Origin: Candidatus Rokuibacteriota bacterium
Lineage (GTDB): Bacteria; Methylomirabilota; Methylomirabilia; Rokubacteriales; CSP1-6
Assembly (NCBI GenBank): GCA_003220435.1
Contig: QHSL01000074.1
Coordinates: forward strand, 1-64,000
Length of the DNA: 64,000 nucleotides
Reading direction: 5' to 3'
How positions within the stretch are numbered: position 1 is the stretch's first letter; every line of letters begins with the position of its first letter. The position numbers were made by a program, and so were the translations under genes. A model generated the notes under the pieces. The model was not told where the DNA came from. It searched no databases and saw only the letters and a program-made list of their open reading frames with translations. Below are positions 52,252-61,290 of the stretch, piece by piece.

Positions 52252-53295
52252 CTAAGGTCTGAGAAGCGGGGGCGCGGCGCCCGCGTAGTCCTTCCGATGG
52301 AAGTAGTTGGCGTTGTAGAAGTCCAGCACCAGGTCACCGTACACGGCACTGGGATAGCGCGCCGGCTCGCCCGCGCTCACGCACGTGGGCAGGCACTCGA
52401 TGACCGCGTCGATGTTCGGGCTGTAAAAGAAAGCGATCGAGTAGCGGTCCGTCCCCGAGTCGTTCAACACCCCGTGCGGCGTCGACAGGAAGCGGTCGTT
52501 CGACCAGCGCTTCATGATGTTGCCGAGATTGACCAGAAACGTCCCGGGGATGACCGGCGGCGCCAGCCACTGGCCGCTCGGGAGGCGAACGGCGAGCCCG
52601 GGCACGTCCTCCCGCGCGAGCATCGTGATGAACGAGTTGTCCGTGTGGGGGCCCTGACCGAACTGCTCCTCGTCGTCGGTCTCCTGCGGCGGGTAGTGCA
52701 GGAACCGTAGATTGATGTGCGCCTCGCTGGCGAAGAACGGCGCGAAGTGTCCCGCCGGCAGGTCGAGCGCCTGCGCGAGGAGGGGCAGCATCCGCTCGCC
52801 GAGGCCTTCCATGGTCTTGAAGTAGCGGACCATCGCGACCCGCATCGCGTCGTGGCCCGCCGGCCACTGGTTGCGGCCGCGCAGCGGGCGCCGGGCCACC
52901 ACGTCGGGGTGATCGGCGCCCCGGTCGTGGCTGATGAAGAAGCTCTCGTTGTAGTTGGGCCGCGTCGCCTTGTGGACCGTCGAGGCCCGCTGCATGCTCT
53001 GGTTCACCGGCAGATAGCCGATGTTGTTCTCGTTGATCTTGAGCGCGACCTTGTCGGGCAGGGGCATCGCGTGAAACTCGCGCGAGGCCGCGAACGCGGA
53101 GTCGACGAGCGCCTGCGGCACGCCGTGGCCCGCCAGGTGGAAGAAGCCAACGCTCTCGCACGCGCGCCGCACCTCGCGCGCCACGCGCTCGCGTGCCCCC
53201 GGCTCGTCACGGAACGCGGGCCCGACGTCGATCAAGGGGATCGACTTCGTCGCCTCGTCGACGTCCGTGACCGCCAGGGTCTTGAAGATGTTCAT
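52252..53295 (-). CDS. Isopenicillin-N-synthase-like Fe(II)/2-oxoglutarate-dependent oxygenase
   Basis: 347 residues from ATG 53295, GGAGG seven bases upstream. DIOX_N domain SIPLIDVGPAFRDEP, then the jelly-roll iron site His217-x-Asp219 (GQGPHTDNSF) and His274 (STPHGVLND), with the oxoglutarate-type RxS as Arg284-Ser286. Complete for oxygen activation. It lies just upstream of the operon C promoter on the same strand but seems separately terminated; whether it tailors the polyketide product is uncertain. Diverges from a HAD gene with 67 bp between starts. Confidence 0.9.
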   Translation of the reverse strand: MNIFKTLAVTDVDEATKSIPLIDVGPAFRDEPGARERVAREVRRACESVGFFHLAGHGVPQALVDSAFAASREFHAMPLPDKVALKINENNIGYLPVNQSMQRASTVHKATRPNYNESFFISHDRGADHPDVVARRPLRGRNQWPAGHDAMRVAMVRYFKTMEGLGERMLPLLAQALDLPAGHFAPFFASEAHINLRFLHYPPQETDDEEQFGQGPHTDNSFITMLAREDVPGLAVRLPSGQWLAPPVIPGTFLVNLGNIMKRWSNDRFLSTPHGVLNDSGTDRYSIAFFYSPNIDAVIECLPTCVSAGEPARYPSAVYGDLVLDFYNANYFHRKDYAGAAPPLLRP

Positions 53296-53362
53296 CGTCC
53301 GAGCCTCCATTCTCCCCGCCGCTCTGGAGATCCTATCAGAAGTTCGGGTATCCTCCGCGCTG

Positions 53363-54019
53363 ATGGGGTTCAGGGCCGTGACGCTCGACGCCTACGGCAC
53401 GCTGCTGCGCAACGAGGGGATGGCGCTCATCCCTCGGCGGATCGTGGCCGACCACGGGCTGACGGTGGCCGACGACGACGTGCTCCGCGTGTGGATCGAG
53501 CTCTATCACCGAGAGACCCAGGTGGTGCCGTTCCGAACGCTCAGAGAGATTCAAGGGCACGTGCTGGAGCACGTCTTGCGACAGTTCGGTGTCGCCGCCG
53601 ACGCCGCCCGCTACGTCGACCTCTTCTTCGACGTCACGACCAAGGTCGAGCCCTACCCGGAGACGCTCCAGGTGTTGAGCCAGCTCGCGAGCGTCCGCTC
53701 TGCGATCGTGTCCAACGCCGATCACGAACACCTCGCCGCCTGGAAGCTCACGTTGCCCGTCGAGTTCATCCTCATCTCCGAAGCCGTTCGCGCCTACAAG
53801 CCGCACCCGACCCCCTTCCGGCGAGCCGTCGAGCGATTGGGGGTCCGGCCGGACGAAGTCCTGCACGTCGGCGACAGCGAGGTGGACGACGTCAAGGGAG
53901 CGAAGGCGGCGGGGCTGCAGGTCGCATGGGTCAACCGCGACGGCCGTCCACGCCGCCCCGACGTGCCGCCGCCCGATTTCGAGATCCGAGACCTCAGGGA
54001 GCTCCCCGCGCTTCTCTAG
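53363..54019 (+). CDS. HAD-superfamily hydrolase (type II haloacid-dehalogenase-like)
   Basis: 218 residues from ATG 53363. Motif I TLDAYGTLL (Asp9; Tyr where phosphatases have the second Asp, as in 2-haloacid dehalogenases), motif II IVSNAD, motif III Lys in YKPHPTPF and motif IV VGDSEVDDVKGAKAAG. Cytosolic phosphatase or dehalogenase of unknown substrate. Followed after about 40 bp by the intradiol-dioxygenase-like gene. Confidence 0.88.
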   Translation: MGFRAVTLDAYGTLLRNEGMALIPRRIVADHGLTVADDDVLRVWIELYHRETQVVPFRTLREIQGHVLEHVLRQFGVAADAARYVDLFFDVTTKVEPYPETLQVLSQLASVRSAIVSNADHEHLAAWKLTLPVEFILISEAVRAYKPHPTPFRRAVERLGVRPDEVLHVGDSEVDDVKGAKAAGLQVAWVNRDGRPRRPDVPPPDFEIRDLRELPALL

Positions 54020-54057
54020 CGTGCGACTCAAGGTACGATATGTCGGAGGTCGACCGC

Positions 54058-54678
54058 ATGAGAACGCTGGGTCTGAGAGCGTCACGCCGCGAGTTCCTGA
54101 GACTGGTGGCCTCCGCCCCCACGGCGGTCGGCCTGGCGCTCGAGGTCGGCTGGGCCGGGGCACAGACCCTGCGCCCCACGCGGAGCTGCGCCGACAGCTC
54201 GCCGACGCCACGCCAGACCGAGGGGCCTTACTTCAAGCCCGACTCGCCCGCGCGGACGTCGCTCCTGGAGCCCGGGCTCCGGGGAACACGGATCGTGGTG
54301 GCGGGCACCGTCCTCTCCACCGGCTGCCAGGCGGTGCCGCGCGCCCTGATCGACGTCTGGCATGCCGACGACCGCGGTTCGTACGACACCGCCGGCTACC
54401 GTCTGCGCGGCCACCAGTTCACCGACGATCAGGGGCGCTATCACGTCGAGACGATCGTGCCGGGGGTCTACATCGGGCGCACGCGCCACATCCACGTCAA
54501 GGTCCAGGCGCCAAACGGTCCGGTGCTCACCACCCAGCTTTACTTTCCCGGGGAGGCTGGAAACCAGCGCGATCCCATCTTCGCCCGCGACCTGGTGATG
54601 CAGGTCCGAGACGCGGCGGACGGCAAGACGGGGACGTTCGACTTCGTCCTCGACCTCGCCGCCCGCGGGCGCTACTGA
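54058..54678 (+). CDS. Tat-exported intradiol-dioxygenase-like protein
   Basis: 206 residues; ATG 54058 is preferred because GGAGGT lies seven bases upstream, though ATG 54040 is in frame. Twin-arginine signal SRREFLRLVAS then a hydrophobic run. Mature part has the protocatechuate 3,4-dioxygenase-type fold: TPRQTEGPYF, VPRALIDVWHADDRGSYD, GRYHVETIVPGVY and RTRHIHVKV, which give the Tyr/His iron ligands. Extracytoplasmic members of this family are common in soil bacteria and their substrates are mostly unknown. Precedes the CocE-type hydrolase by 25 bp. Confidence 0.87.
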   Translation: MRTLGLRASRREFLRLVASAPTAVGLALEVGWAGAQTLRPTRSCADSSPTPRQTEGPYFKPDSPARTSLLEPGLRGTRIVVAGTVLSTGCQAVPRALIDVWHADDRGSYDTAGYRLRGHQFTDDQGRYHVETIVPGVYIGRTRHIHVKVQAPNGPVLTTQLYFPGEAGNQRDPIFARDLVMQVRDAADGKTGTFDFVLDLAARGRY

Positions 54679-54703
54679 TCTCGGGCCGATCGTCCGCCGG
54701 CGC

Positions 54704-56455
54704 ATGAGCGAGATCACCGGCGAAGCGCGCGACGGGATGCGCATCGACTGGGATGCCCCTGTCCGCGTCGACGACGGCCTGGTCCTCCGCGCCGACGTCT
54801 TCAGGCCGCTCGGAGCGGGCAAGCACCCGGTCATCCTCACGTACGGCCCTTACGGCAAGTGGCTCCACTTCGAGGATCTCTACACCGATCAATGGCGCCG
54901 GATGGCCGAGCATCACCCGGACGTCACGGCCGGGTCCACGAACAAATATCAGAACTGGGAGGTCGTCGACCCGGAGAAGTGGGTGCCGGACGGCTACGCC
55001 TGCGTCCGGGTCGACTCGCGCGGCGCCGGCCGCTCCCCCGGTCATCTCGACATCTGGTCGGCGCGCGAAGCCAAGGACCTCTACGACTGCATCGAGTGGG
55101 CGGCGCGGCAGCCGTGGAGCACCGGCAAGGTCGGATTGAACGGCATCTCCTACTACGCGATGAACCAGTGGCAGGTCGCGGCGCTCCAGCCGCCGCACCT
55201 GAGCGCGATCTGCATCTGGGAGGGCGCCGCCGACTACTATCGCGACCTCAGTCACCACGGCGGTATCCTCTGCACGTTCGGGCGGGCGTGGTTCCCGTCG
55301 CAGGTCATCCGGGTCCAGCACGGCCGCGGGACGGGGGGCTACCGGAGCCGGATGAACGGCGGCTGGGTGTCGGGACCGGCGACGCTGACCGAAGAAGAGC
55401 TCGGCTCCAACCGGCGCGACTTCTATGAGGACTGCTGGAAGAACCCTCTGGCCAGCGACGAGTACTGGCGCTCGCGGATGCCGGACTGGTCGAAGGTCAG
55501 CGTTCCGCTCTTCTCGTCGGCCAACTGGGGCGGGCAGGGGCTCCACCCGCGGGGCAACTTCGAGGGGTTCGTGCGCTCGGCGTCCAAGCTGAAATGGCTC
55601 GAGGTCCACGGCATCGAGCACTGGACGCACTTCTACACGGACTATGGCGTCGCGCTCCAGAAGAAGTTCTTCGGCCATTTCCTGAAAGGCGAAGACACCG
55701 GGTGGAAGAAGCAGCCGCGAGTCCAGCTCCAGGTGCGTCATCCCGGCGAGAAATTCGTCGAGCGACACGAGAAGGCGTGGCCGCTCGCTCGCACACGGTG
55801 GACCAAGCTCTACCTGAACCCGGCCGATCAGAGTCTGGTCCGCGCGCCGGTCGGGCGGCGCAGCGCCGTGGCCTACGATGGGCTCGGCGACGGCGTCACG
55901 TTCCTCACGCCGCCGCTACCGCGCGAGACCGAGATCACCGGCCCCATTGCGGCGAAGCTGTTCATCGCGTCCCAGACCGTCGATGCCGACGTGTTCCTGA
56001 TCGTCCGCGTGTTCACGCCGAACTTCCAGGAAGTGGTGTTCCAGGGCGCGCTCGATCCGCACACTCCGATCGCCCAGGGGTGGCTGCGGGCGTCGCACCG
56101 CAAGCTCGACACGAAGCTGACGCTTCCCTATCGGCCGTACCACAGCCACGACGAGAAGCAGCCCCTCGCTCCGGGGAAGGTGCACGAGCTCGACATCGAG
56201 ATCTGGCCGACCTCGATCGTGGTGCCGGCGGGCTACCGGATCGCCCTGACGGTTCGCGGGCGCGACTACGAATATCCGGGCGGTCCGTCGTCAGGGCTGG
56301 GGACGCTCGGGGCCGTCTTCACCGGAGTCGGTCCCTTCCAGCACAACGACCCGCGCGACCGGCCGCCCGAGATCTTCGGCAAGAAGGTGACGGTCCACTG
56401 CGGCCCGGGTCGCCAGTCCTACATCCTCCTGCCGATCATCCCGTCCGCTCGGTAG
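54704..56455 (+). CDS. CocE/NonD-family (X-Pro dipeptidyl-peptidase S15 type) hydrolase
   Basis: 583 residues: S15-type alpha/beta-hydrolase domain with Ser nucleophile in GLNGISYYAMNQWQ near residue 150 and His in VHGIEHWTHFYTD near 305, then the C-terminal jelly-roll domain (YLNPADQSLVRAP to GRQSYILLPIIP). Active on esters or acylated amides rather than proline peptides in most characterised homologues. No signal peptide, so cytoplasmic. Converges on the gene fragment at 56459 with 3 bp spacing. Confidence 0.88.
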   Translation: MSEITGEARDGMRIDWDAPVRVDDGLVLRADVFRPLGAGKHPVILTYGPYGKWLHFEDLYTDQWRRMAEHHPDVTAGSTNKYQNWEVVDPEKWVPDGYACVRVDSRGAGRSPGHLDIWSAREAKDLYDCIEWAARQPWSTGKVGLNGISYYAMNQWQVAALQPPHLSAICIWEGAADYYRDLSHHGGILCTFGRAWFPSQVIRVQHGRGTGGYRSRMNGGWVSGPATLTEEELGSNRRDFYEDCWKNPLASDEYWRSRMPDWSKVSVPLFSSANWGGQGLHPRGNFEGFVRSASKLKWLEVHGIEHWTHFYTDYGVALQKKFFGHFLKGEDTGWKKQPRVQLQVRHPGEKFVERHEKAWPLARTRWTKLYLNPADQSLVRAPVGRRSAVAYDGLGDGVTFLTPPLPRETEITGPIAAKLFIASQTVDADVFLIVRVFTPNFQEVVFQGALDPHTPIAQGWLRASHRKLDTKLTLPYRPYHSHDEKQPLAPGKVHELDIEIWPTSIVVPAGYRIALTVRGRDYEYPGGPSSGLGTLGAVFTGVGPFQHNDPRDRPPEIFGKKVTVHCGPGRQSYILLPIIPSAR

Positions 56456-56458
56456 CGT

Positions 56459-56601
56459 CTATTCGATCACCGTGTCGGCCTGCAGCAGGATCGACGGCTG
56501 GATCGTCAGCCCCAGCGTCTTCGCGGTCTTGAGGTTGACCCCCAGCTCGTATTTCGTCGGAAGCGCGATCGGGAGGTCAGCCGATCGTCGCATCTCGTTC
56601 G
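56459..56601 (-). pseudogene. C-terminal fragment of an ABC_sub_bind substrate-binding protein
   Basis: About 47 codons read NEMRRSADLPIALPTKYELGVNLKTAKTLGLTIQPSILLQADTVIE and stop. This is the conserved tail of ABC_sub_bind (TrpX-like) proteins, whose usual end is [40 protein letters not shown]. The rest of the roughly 330-residue gene is gone: the CoxL-like gene's 3' end abuts it at 56602. A local ATG (56593) is probably fortuitous. Evidence of a past deletion or rearrangement here. Confidence 0.75.
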
Positions 56602-58953
56602 CTATGTTCGGTGGATCAGCCGCCAGATCTTCTCGGCGGTCAGCGGCATGTCCACGTGGCGAACGCCGAGCGGCGACAGCGCGTCGACGACCGCGTTCAC
56701 GATGGCCGGCGGCGCCACGCAGGCGCTGCCCTCGCCGACGCCCTTGACGCCCAGCGGGTTGAGCGGCGACGGCGTCACCGTCCGATCGACGGTGAGCTCG
56801 GGCATGTCGTCGGCCCGCGGGATCGCGTACTCCATGAAGGTCCCGGTGAGGAGCTGGCCGTCCTCGCCGTACGCGATACGCTCGAGCAGCGTCTGGCCCA
56901 GTCCCTGAGCAAAGCCGCCCACGATCTGGCCGTCGATCAGCAGCGGGTTGATCGCGTTGCCGCAGTCGTCGACGGCGATAAAGCGCTCCAGACTGATCTG
57001 CCCGGTGTCGCGCGCCACGCGAACGACGGCCATGCCGGCGCCGAAGCTCCACGACGGATGGTCCTGGCGAAAGAACACCGTCGCCTCGAGCCCCGGCGTT
57101 TCCTGGGGCGGCAAGCCCATCCCGCGATGGGCGAACTCGCCGATCCGGTCCCACCCGATGGTCTTCTCGGGCACGCCTTTGACCTGAAAGCCGCCGCGCA
57201 CGAGCTGCAGATCCTCCGGGCTGGCCTCGAGCAGGCGCGCCGCCAGCCGCCGGCCCTTCTCGCGAACCTCACCGGAGGCCTGAGCAAGCGCGCTGCCGCC
57301 GAGGCCTGCGCTGCGGCTGCCGAAGGTCCCGATCGACTGCGGCGCTCCCAGCGTGTCGCCGTGGCGGACGACCACGTGGTCGAGCGGAACGCCGAGGTGG
57401 TCGGCGATGATCTGGGCGAACGTCGTCTCGTGCCCCTGGCCATGCGGGCTCGAGCCGGTGACCGCCGTCACCTTGCCGCTTCGCTCCACTCGCACGACGC
57501 CGCTCTCCCAGCCGAGCACGTTGGTCGACTCCACGTAGGTGGCGACGCCGATCCCCATCAGCTCGCCGCGGGCGCGGGCCGTGGCCTGCTCGCGGCGCAG
57601 CGTGGCGTAGTCGGCCAGCTCCAGCACGCGATCGAGCGCCCGCGCGTAGTTGCCGGAATCGTAGGCGACGCCGAACGGCGTGCGGTGAGGAAAGGCGTCG
57701 GGGCCGATGAAGTTGCGCCGGCGGATCTCGACGGGATCGAGGCCGGTCACGCGCGCCGCTTCGTCCATGAGGCGCTCGATCACGTAGACGCCGACCGGGC
57801 GCCCCGAGCCTCGATACGGCCCAGTCGGCGCGGAGTTCGTGTAGACGCCGACACTCAGCAGCTCGGCATTCTGGATCCGATACGGGCCGAAGATGTGGGT
57901 CGAGGCCGACATCGGTGGCACCAGCGACAGTGAAAGCAGATGAGCGCCCAGGTCGAAGACGAACTTCCCGCGCAGACCGATGAGCTCCCCGTCGGCCGTC
58001 ACCGCACCCTCGGCCTCCGTGACGGCCGCCCGCGCCTGGATCGTCGTCAGCAAGTCTTCGGTGCGCGTGGACATCCAGCGGATGGGGCGGCCCAGCTGGC
58101 GCGCCAGGACCGCCGCGACGATCTCCTCGCGGTAGAGCGGCCCCTTCACGCCGAAGCCGCCACCGACGTCCGGGGCGATCACGCGAAGCCTGTGCTCGGG
58201 AAAACCCAGGACCGCCGCGAGGTCGGCGCGCGACAGAAACGGGTTCTGGGTCGTCAGCCACAGCGTCAGCTCCTCGCTGGCCGCGTCGTAGCGCGCGAGC
58301 ACACCGCGAGGCTCCATCGGCGCCCCGGCGAGTCGGTTGTGATCCAGACGCACCTTGACGACGTGCGCCGCCTTCGCGAACGCGCCGTCGACGTCGCCGC
58401 CCTTGAGCGGCCAGCTGAACGCCTGGTTCGTGCCGAGATCGGAGTTGGCGAGGGGAGCGCCTGGCTCCAGCCCGCGTTCCGGGTCGGCAACCGGCGGAAG
58501 CGGCTCGTACTCGACCGCGATCAGATCGGCGGCGTCACGGGCCTGCGAGGCGCTCTCGGCCACGACCGCCGCGACCGGCACGCCGGTCGCGTTGACGACC
58601 GATCCGGCCAGGTAGGCGCACGGCACCTGCTTCAGCCCCGGAAGCATCGCCATGAAGGGAAGGGGGCGCAGCGAGCCCAGATCCTTCGCGGTCACGACGC
58701 GAAGCACGCCCGGCGCCATCCGCGCAGCGTCCGTCCGGATCGCGCTGACCCGGGCGTGGGCGTGCGGGCTCCGGAGAAACGCCAGATGCGCCAGCCCGGG
58801 CAGCGTGATGTCTTCGACATACTGACCGCGACCCGTGATGAGCCTCGGGTCTTCTGTTCGTTTCAGCGGCCGGCCGACGTAGTTCATTGAAGGGCTCGCC
58901 TCGGCGCTCGACGCGCCTCGGCTCGCACTACCATCGCGATCGGTCTCGCTCAT
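56602..58953 (-). CDS. Xanthine dehydrogenase family molybdopterin-binding subunit (CoxL-like)
   Basis: 783 residues. YVGRPLKRTEDPRLITGRGQYVEDI opens the domain typical of CoxL/CutL; GGFGVKGPLYREEIVAAVLA and GPYRGSGRPVGVYVIERLMDEAA bind the molybdopterin-cytosine dinucleotide, and the catalytic Glu is in GVKGVGEGSACVAPPAIVNAV. The CO-dehydrogenase loop AYRCSFR is absent, so this hydroxylates an aromatic or aldehyde substrate rather than CO. The FAD (CoxM) and 2Fe-2S (CoxS) subunit genes are not beside it. Starts 4 bp after the FAH gene's stop. Confidence 0.9.
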   Translation of the reverse strand: MSETDRDGSASRGASSAEASPSMNYVGRPLKRTEDPRLITGRGQYVEDITLPGLAHLAFLRSPHAHARVSAIRTDAARMAPGVLRVVTAKDLGSLRPLPFMAMLPGLKQVPCAYLAGSVVNATGVPVAAVVAESASQARDAADLIAVEYEPLPPVADPERGLEPGAPLANSDLGTNQAFSWPLKGGDVDGAFAKAAHVVKVRLDHNRLAGAPMEPRGVLARYDAASEELTLWLTTQNPFLSRADLAAVLGFPEHRLRVIAPDVGGGFGVKGPLYREEIVAAVLARQLGRPIRWMSTRTEDLLTTIQARAAVTEAEGAVTADGELIGLRGKFVFDLGAHLLSLSLVPPMSASTHIFGPYRIQNAELLSVGVYTNSAPTGPYRGSGRPVGVYVIERLMDEAARVTGLDPVEIRRRNFIGPDAFPHRTPFGVAYDSGNYARALDRVLELADYATLRREQATARARGELMGIGVATYVESTNVLGWESGVVRVERSGKVTAVTGSSPHGQGHETTFAQIIADHLGVPLDHVVVRHGDTLGAPQSIGTFGSRSAGLGGSALAQASGEVREKGRRLAARLLEASPEDLQLVRGGFQVKGVPEKTIGWDRIGEFAHRGMGLPPQETPGLEATVFFRQDHPSWSFGAGMAVVRVARDTGQISLERFIAVDDCGNAINPLLIDGQIVGGFAQGLGQTLLERIAYGEDGQLLTGTFMEYAIPRADDMPELTVDRTVTPSPLNPLGVKGVGEGSACVAPPAIVNAVVDALSPLGVRHVDMPLTAEKIWRLIHRT

Positions 58954-58957
58954 CGAC

Positions 58958-59893
58958 TCATCCGACCATCGTGTGGCTCAGCTCTCCGACGGACTCGATC
59001 CAGAGCTTCACCCGGTCGCCGGGCTTCAGGAACAGCCGCCGCGGCATCCCCACGCCCGCCGGCGTTCCGGTCAGAACGAGATCGCCGGGTTGCAGGGTCA
59101 CCCGCGACGACAGCATGGCGATCTGCTCGGCGGTGTCGAAGATCATCTTGCTCGTGCTCGAGTCTTGCATGAGCGTGTCGTTCACCCAGAGCTTGAGCCC
59201 GAGCTTCTGCGGATCGGCGATGTCGCCGGCGGGAACGATCCACGGCCCGAGCGGGCAAGAGCCGTCGAAGCACTTCTGGCTGAGCCAGTCGTAGTAGAAC
59301 GGGGACGTCGCCGGATTCTTGTCGCGCTTCATCACGTCGCGCGCTGAGAGGTCGTCGGCGATCGTGTAGCCGGCGACGTAGTCGAGCGCCTTCTCTACCG
59401 GCACGTCGCGCGCGACCCTGCCGATGACCGCGGCGAGCTCGACCTCCCAGTCGACCATCTGCGAGTAGACCGGCAGCTTGACCCGGGCGCCCGATCCCAC
59501 GACGGAGCTCCGCGACGACTTCACGAAGTGCCAGGGCTTTTCGCCGAGCTCCTTCATGGTCGGTCCGGGTGGCTGGCCCTGGGCCCGCGCCATCTCGGCC
59601 ATGTGATCGGTGTAGTTGGCGCCGGCGCAGTAGATGTTGCCGGGGTAGAGGACCGGCGCCAGGAGCCGAACGCCCTTGAGCGGCACTCCCTTGGCTCGCC
59701 CCTTGCCCGACGCGATTCGCTTCGCCGCCTGAGCGAGGAGCCGCCGGGCGCGGCCCCAGTCCTCGAGGATCCCGAGGACGCTCGCGTGAGAGGCGACGCC
59801 GGTGACCTTGGCCGCATCGTAGACGGTCTCGCCGATCAGCATCCCCGAGCGTGCGACTCGACCAGCCTGATAGCTCAGCAGCTTGTAGGGCAT
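58958..59893 (-). CDS. Fumarylacetoacetate hydrolase family protein
   Basis: 311 residues from ATG 59893, GAGGAGGG upstream. LLAPVLYPGNIYCAGANYTDH, metal Glu-x-Glu in DWEVELAAVIGR, Asp in TIADDLSARD, and LTGTPAGVGMPR are diagnostic. Acts on 2-oxoacid or acylpyruvate intermediates from aromatic ring cleavage. With the downstream CoxL-like gene it forms a two-gene catabolic operon. Distantly related to the FAH gene at 38851. Confidence 0.9.
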   Translation of the reverse strand: MPYKLLSYQAGRVARSGMLIGETVYDAAKVTGVASHASVLGILEDWGRARRLLAQAAKRIASGKGRAKGVPLKGVRLLAPVLYPGNIYCAGANYTDHMAEMARAQGQPPGPTMKELGEKPWHFVKSSRSSVVGSGARVKLPVYSQMVDWEVELAAVIGRVARDVPVEKALDYVAGYTIADDLSARDVMKRDKNPATSPFYYDWLSQKCFDGSCPLGPWIVPAGDIADPQKLGLKLWVNDTLMQDSSTSKMIFDTAEQIAMLSSRVTLQPGDLVLTGTPAGVGMPRRLFLKPGDRVKLWIESVGELSHTMVG

Positions 59894-59994
59894 CGCGTGG
59901 GTCCCTCCTCGAGGGTTCTCCTGGAAGCCTTGCCGAAGGCCAGACGATACCATAGCCTGTCGGTCACGATTGCCGCCCGGAACGGAGGGAAGCC

Positions 59995-60834
59995 ATGAAG
60001 CAGCTGACCGCCAACGTCTTCGTCGAGACCGAGCTCCGCGGATCCAATTACGGGTTCGTCACCACGTCCGACGGGATCGTGCTGATCGACACTCCGCACA
60101 AGCCGAGCGATGCCCTGCGCCTGCGCGCCGAGGTCGAACGGCGCGGGCGGCTCCGCTACATCCTGAACACCGAGCCTCACGGCGATCACTGGACCGGCAA
60201 CGCGTTCTTCGACGCCCCGGTGGTCGCCCACGAAGGCGTGAGAACCCGGATCCTCGAGACGGACATGCCGGCGCTCGTCGCGCGCGTCGGGACGTTCGGG
60301 CCCGAGGAGCCGAAGCTGCTGGAAGGGTATCGCGCGAACGCGCCGATCATCACGTTCACGAGCGAGATGAAGATCCACGTGGGCCACCACGCCTTCCGCC
60401 TGGTCCACATGCCCGGCCACACCGGGTATCAGGCCGCGGTCATCGTCGAGGACGAGGGCGTCGTCTTCACCAGCGACAACATCTTCTGCAAGGTCCACAC
60501 GTGGCTTCAGGAAGCCGACCCGGATCTATGGCTCCAGGCGCTCGCTTCGCTGCGCGGGCTCAGAGAGGACACGTTCGTTCCCGGCCACGGCCCCATCTGC
60601 GACAAGCGCTATCTGAACGAGCAGGGGGCCTTCATCCGCGAGTGGGTGGACTACGTGCGCGGCGGCGTCAATCGGGGTCTCACGAAGGACCAGAGCGTGG
60701 CGACGCTCACCGCGATGACCGACCGCTACCCGATGGACGTGGGCCAGGACGGCATGGCGCCGAGCGTGATGAAGATGAACGTCGCCAACCTCTACGACTT
60801 CGTGACCGGCGCCGGGATCCACGCGAAGAAGTAG
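59995..60834 (+). CDS. Metallo-beta-lactamase-fold hydrolase with Glu replacing the first zinc His
   Basis: 279 residues. The HxHxDH motif reads EPHGDH: Glu60, His62, Asp64, His65; the remaining ligands are visible in HMPGHTGYQ, FTSDNIF and VPGHGPI. The Glu change resembles variants known in class B3-like enzymes, so zinc binding at site 1 may be altered rather than lost. Probable thioesterase, lactonase or arylsulfatase-like hydrolase. It diverges from the FAH gene at 59893 with 101 bp between. Confidence 0.88.
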   Translation: MKQLTANVFVETELRGSNYGFVTTSDGIVLIDTPHKPSDALRLRAEVERRGRLRYILNTEPHGDHWTGNAFFDAPVVAHEGVRTRILETDMPALVARVGTFGPEEPKLLEGYRANAPIITFTSEMKIHVGHHAFRLVHMPGHTGYQAAVIVEDEGVVFTSDNIFCKVHTWLQEADPDLWLQALASLRGLREDTFVPGHGPICDKRYLNEQGAFIREWVDYVRGGVNRGLTKDQSVATLTAMTDRYPMDVGQDGMAPSVMKMNVANLYDFVTGAGIHAKK

Positions 60835-60860
60835 ATCAACGGCGAGCGACACCGGGGGCG

Positions 60861-60892
60861 TTGACAAGGGGCATGGATTAGGTCATCCTAAT
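60861..60892 (+). promoter_or_regulatory. Promoter with DtxR/IdeR-like palindrome before the iron-uptake pair
   Basis: TTGACA at 60861-60866, then ATTAGG-TCAT-CCTAAT at 60877-60892, a perfect six-bp inverted repeat covering the expected -10 region. TTAGG half-sites are those bound by DtxR/IdeR-type iron repressors. A second near-palindrome, GTGAACTTAACTTCAC, follows at 60905-60920. Confidence 0.5.
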
Positions 60893-60934
60893 AGCCTTCG
60901 GAATGTGAACTTAACTTCACGGTCGGAGGCGAGC

Positions 60935-61279
60935 ATGTGCAGGCGTCTCACGCTTCAGATCGTCGGCGTCGCCCTCGGCCTGCTCTCGATCGCCGGGGCG
61001 GCGGCGGCGGCGGACGCGCCTCCGGAAATCCCCCTGACCCTCGACAAGAACCAGTTCCAGCCCAGCGAGGTGAAGGTCAAGGCGAACACCCCGTTCGTGC
61101 TCGTCATCACGAACAAGGGGACGAAGGCCGCCGAGTTCGAGAGCAAGGATCTCCGCGTCGAGAAGGTCGTGCCGGCCGGTAAGACGGTCAACGTCAGGAT
61201 CCGCGCCCTCAAGCCCGGCACCTACGCGTTCATCGACGACTTCAACAAGCAGGCGACCGGCCGCATCGTCGCCGAGTAG
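60935..61279 (+). CDS. Periplasmic cupredoxin-domain protein of an EfeUO-like iron system
   Basis: 114 residues from ATG 60935 with GGAGG five bases upstream. Signal peptide (hydrophobic core, AAAADA cleavage). The mature part, IPLTLDKNQFQPSEVKVKANTPFVLVITNKG followed by RIRALKPGTYAFIDDFN, is a cupredoxin-like beta-sandwich as in the N-terminal domain of EfeO, but without the usual Cys and Met copper ligands. Only 11 bp separate it from the FTR1 permease gene; together they probably take up iron. Confidence 0.82.
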   Translation: MCRRLTLQIVGVALGLLSIAGAAAAADAPPEIPLTLDKNQFQPSEVKVKANTPFVLVITNKGTKAAEFESKDLRVEKVVPAGKTVNVRIRALKPGTYAFIDDFNKQATGRIVAE

Positions 61280-61290
61280 CTCCCGGGCCA

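Noticed and set aside
51852-52262. Small plus-strand open frames in the region upstream of operon C
   Set aside because: No ribosome site or family similarity, Arg/Ser-rich translations, and they overlap the promoter and hairpin structures.
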